Source: Certhia americana (taxonomy: Eukaryota > Chordata > Aves > Passeriformes > Certhiidae). From it: a stretch of DNA of 64,000 bases. The notes under the pieces are model-generated. The model was not told the DNA's origin. It was given only the letters and a program-made list of their open reading frames with translations, and made no database searches. The stretch is taken from positions 65,793,145 through 65,857,144 of the forward strand of contig CM031878.1 in the NCBI GenBank assembly GCA_018697195.1, in the 5' to 3' direction. This document shows, in pieces, positions 61,704 through 64,000 of this stretch (positions are counted from its first letter, which is position 1; each line of letters opens with the position of its first letter). The position numbers were made by a program, and so were the translations under genes.

Positions 61704-64000
61704 CTTTTAAGTATCAGGGCATTAACATAAACTCTGCTTGTGTGCAAGCAGTAGGAATACAGCCAGTAAGAATGTAAGATGAAGATTTCAACACTTGCAG
61801 ACCAAGTTTATAGGACTCAACACTCACAGCTGAATATTACTACAGAATGAAAAATGGATGTTGCTTTGTGACAGACTTCTACCCAGGAAAACCATGTTCC
61901 CTCCTTGATTTTTTTCCCCCTTCTGTTAGAAAATTTGATATTTAGTGTCTTCTTCCATCATTTCAAGGGGTATATTTAATTAAAACTAACCTGTCTCTTC
62001 CCTAGAATTCAAGTATCTCCAAACTCAGCTTGGAAACCTAACTGCCCAGCTGAATTGTCTGGAGAGGTCAGGTTTCCACAGATAGTCACCACAGCTGGGT
62101 CATCAGCTCCCAGCTCTGCACACGCAAGGGTAGGTGGTCCCTGGATTTAAGTCACTACAGTGTAGAAACTATCCTGAGCACTTCTGTTGAAGTGCTGACA
62201 TAATCACACATACACACATTTATTATTCTGCCTTCCAGCTTTCCACAGAAGACACTATAGCTCCAGCACAAAGGAGATGCCCTCATGTGCATGTGACTGA
62301 GTGCAGAGTGCAGAAAAAAAATGTGGTAACACAAGCACAGCTTTGCCTTTGAAGTCAGATGCTTGATCTGAGTTAACACAGACATCAATCAGTCAGTTTC
62401 CTGAAGGACATCAGCTATGGAATTGTCTCAATATGTAAATTGCATAATCATAAGTACAGTTTTTCTGAAAAGGCTTCTAAGCCAGTTCCTTGTTTCAGGA
62501 CTACATTCAGAGGAGGTGGATATAAAAGAAGTCTGTAGGATTCCAGACTTCTAAAGAAGAAAGTCTGAGGCCTTGATACAAAATAAAAATACACCTGTGA
62601 ATCAACATTAGGGGGAGCATAGGCATCATCTATGAACACACAGGTTGAATGAATATTGAACAAGTCATACTCTTCCATTTATTCATTGTCTCTGGTTATG
62701 GTTACTAGGCTGGGATGACAAATACATTCTATGTATTAATCTCCTAATTATAAACTTGGTTTCGAATATCCTACCCACTTCCTATTTAAGACTTACAGGT
62801 AAGAGGGACAACTGCCTAGGGAAAGTTGTTCCCTAAGATTTCACACCGATCCAGAAATTCATGAAGAAAATTCAGGTAAATACAAGAAAATCAAAGAATA
62901 TTTTTCACAAATACATTTTCCCCATGAGTATCCCATAAATATTTCCTTTAGCTAATTCATATAGAAGACCTGTGCCCAGAGTTTAAGTGATCTGAACTCA
63001 CTTCCTCCTCTACCAGAGCTATTGTTTATGATGGTGGCCATTGGAAGAGGCACAAAATGAGCGAAAGGAAGTATGAGGAACAGGGAGACTTGGCTCTGCC
63101 CTGAGAGGCATCTCTTTTAGCCAGACCTGTAGCCAGGGGCAACCTCTTTTCTCTAAATTTCTGGTCTGGTTCTTCTCAGACAATGAGTGTCAGAGGTATA
63201 ATAGGTCACAGCAAAAGGTATCTGGTCATGGCTTATCTGCCCTTCTCTGTCTGATATGGAGCAACATTTGGTATCTGGACTTGGGGAAGCATCAAAACAC
63301 CAATTCTCCATAGAACCAGATGGATGCAATTCCATTGACTTGCTGATGCTGTTCTAGGACAGATAGATCCAGCCAGCACAAAACCTAACACTTTCTGGTA
63401 ATGGCTGTGAGCACCTCTCTGAACTATGAACAGTTTGGTGTCAGGGCTTGTCTGGTTGTGCAGCAGCAAAACAGCTTTACCAACGGACAGGTAAGAATCT
63501 GGAGACTGCCTCTTTTTGCGTTTAAAAACCACAAAATTATTTTAACCCTATTTCCACAAATCCCCAGGAAAAGTACAACAAAGAAAATCCATTGTTTGCC
63601 CGATTTCAAGCTTCACAGCTTTCCCCCTTGGATGGCTTGGTGGGCCTGATCATAATGAATAATGTGCAATAGCTGAAACAATTGGGTCTTCTGCAAGGGC
63701 AGATACCTCCAGAAAAAAATGTGTAAACAATTGTAATTTAAGTAGTAAATAATCAAATACAGGTACCAAAACAAAATAAATTATGCCAGTATAGAATTAT
63801 CTTCATAGTTCAGTCAAAGAGTAGTAAATTCTTTCTTATTGCTTTGGTACATATTGATACAGCTTGCTTATTTGGAAAATGGAAATTCATCAACAAAAAC
63901 CTGTGATCATTTCAAAGTGTTAGGCTGTCATCATTTCTGGTCTCACTCAGAAAGTAATAAGCTGCATACAATTAGACTTTACAGATGTTTTTATTGTGTA

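Larger units (their letters stand above)
57251..64000. other. Intergenic sequence
   Basis: No gene is supported in the last 6.7 kb. It contains a small 20-bp tandem repeat (59478), T-rich runs near 59982 and 61685, and a low-AT segment at about 61100-61400 that may be a conserved non-coding element. Confidence 0.7.

Noticed and set aside
1..64000. CRISPR arrays, operons, prophage or other microbial systems
   Set aside because: The window is vertebrate nuclear DNA with introns and LINEs; no regularly spaced repeats or clustered bacterial-type genes exist.

Overview
The window looks like bird nuclear DNA: about 38-40% GC, large introns, and scattered CR1 LINE copies with typical sauropsid 3' ends. 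It also holds one old LTR-type repeat that resembles a family I know from avian genomes. No bacterial or phage content is visible. The only protein-coding gene I can support is the 3' half of SNCAIP (synphilin-1) on the + strand. In chicken I expect this locus on the Z chromosome, but that is recalled knowledge and not visible here.

Region 1 (1-24.6 kb) holds the last SNCAIP exons. They are an ankyrin-repeat exon (2158-2283), an exon that completes the ankyrin repeat and starts the coiled coil (7712-7881), a short coiled-coil exon (14324-14416), a large Ser-rich exon (16863-17931) and a terminal exon (23987 to about 24565) with an AATAAA signal at 24541. Splice phases agree at every junction. 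Two further exons are proposed because their splice sites and phases fit. One is at 10282-10462; it would end the protein early after the coiled-coil start and may correspond to the extra exon described for human synphilin-1A. The other is a 68-nt cassette at 19703-19770. It shifts the frame of the last exon, so the protein ends in about 50 extra residues instead of a single Ala. The introns carry a 1.4-kb antisense CR1 with a decayed reverse-transcriptase segment, an ancient LTR-like repeat, an (AT)n microsatellite and a short CR1 tail.

Region 2 (24.6-64 kb) is a gene-poor flank downstream of SNCAIP. It has three CR1 pieces, several A or T homopolymers and small tandem repeats. An isolated CpG island lies at about 39.95-40.35 kb, a possible promoter of an unannotated, perhaps non-coding, transcript. 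A GC-rich patch of unknown nature lies at 48.3-48.8 kb. An assembly problem sits at 56.98-57.25 kb, where a roughly 93% GC block, a 51-N gap and an (AAAAAG)n tract adjoin. No protein-coding exon could be supported there.

The most interesting content is the set of alternative SNCAIP C-termini that the sequence can encode: canonical short, cassette-extended, early-terminated, and an intron-retained form. Each would change the C-terminus of a protein studied for its interaction with alpha-synuclein.
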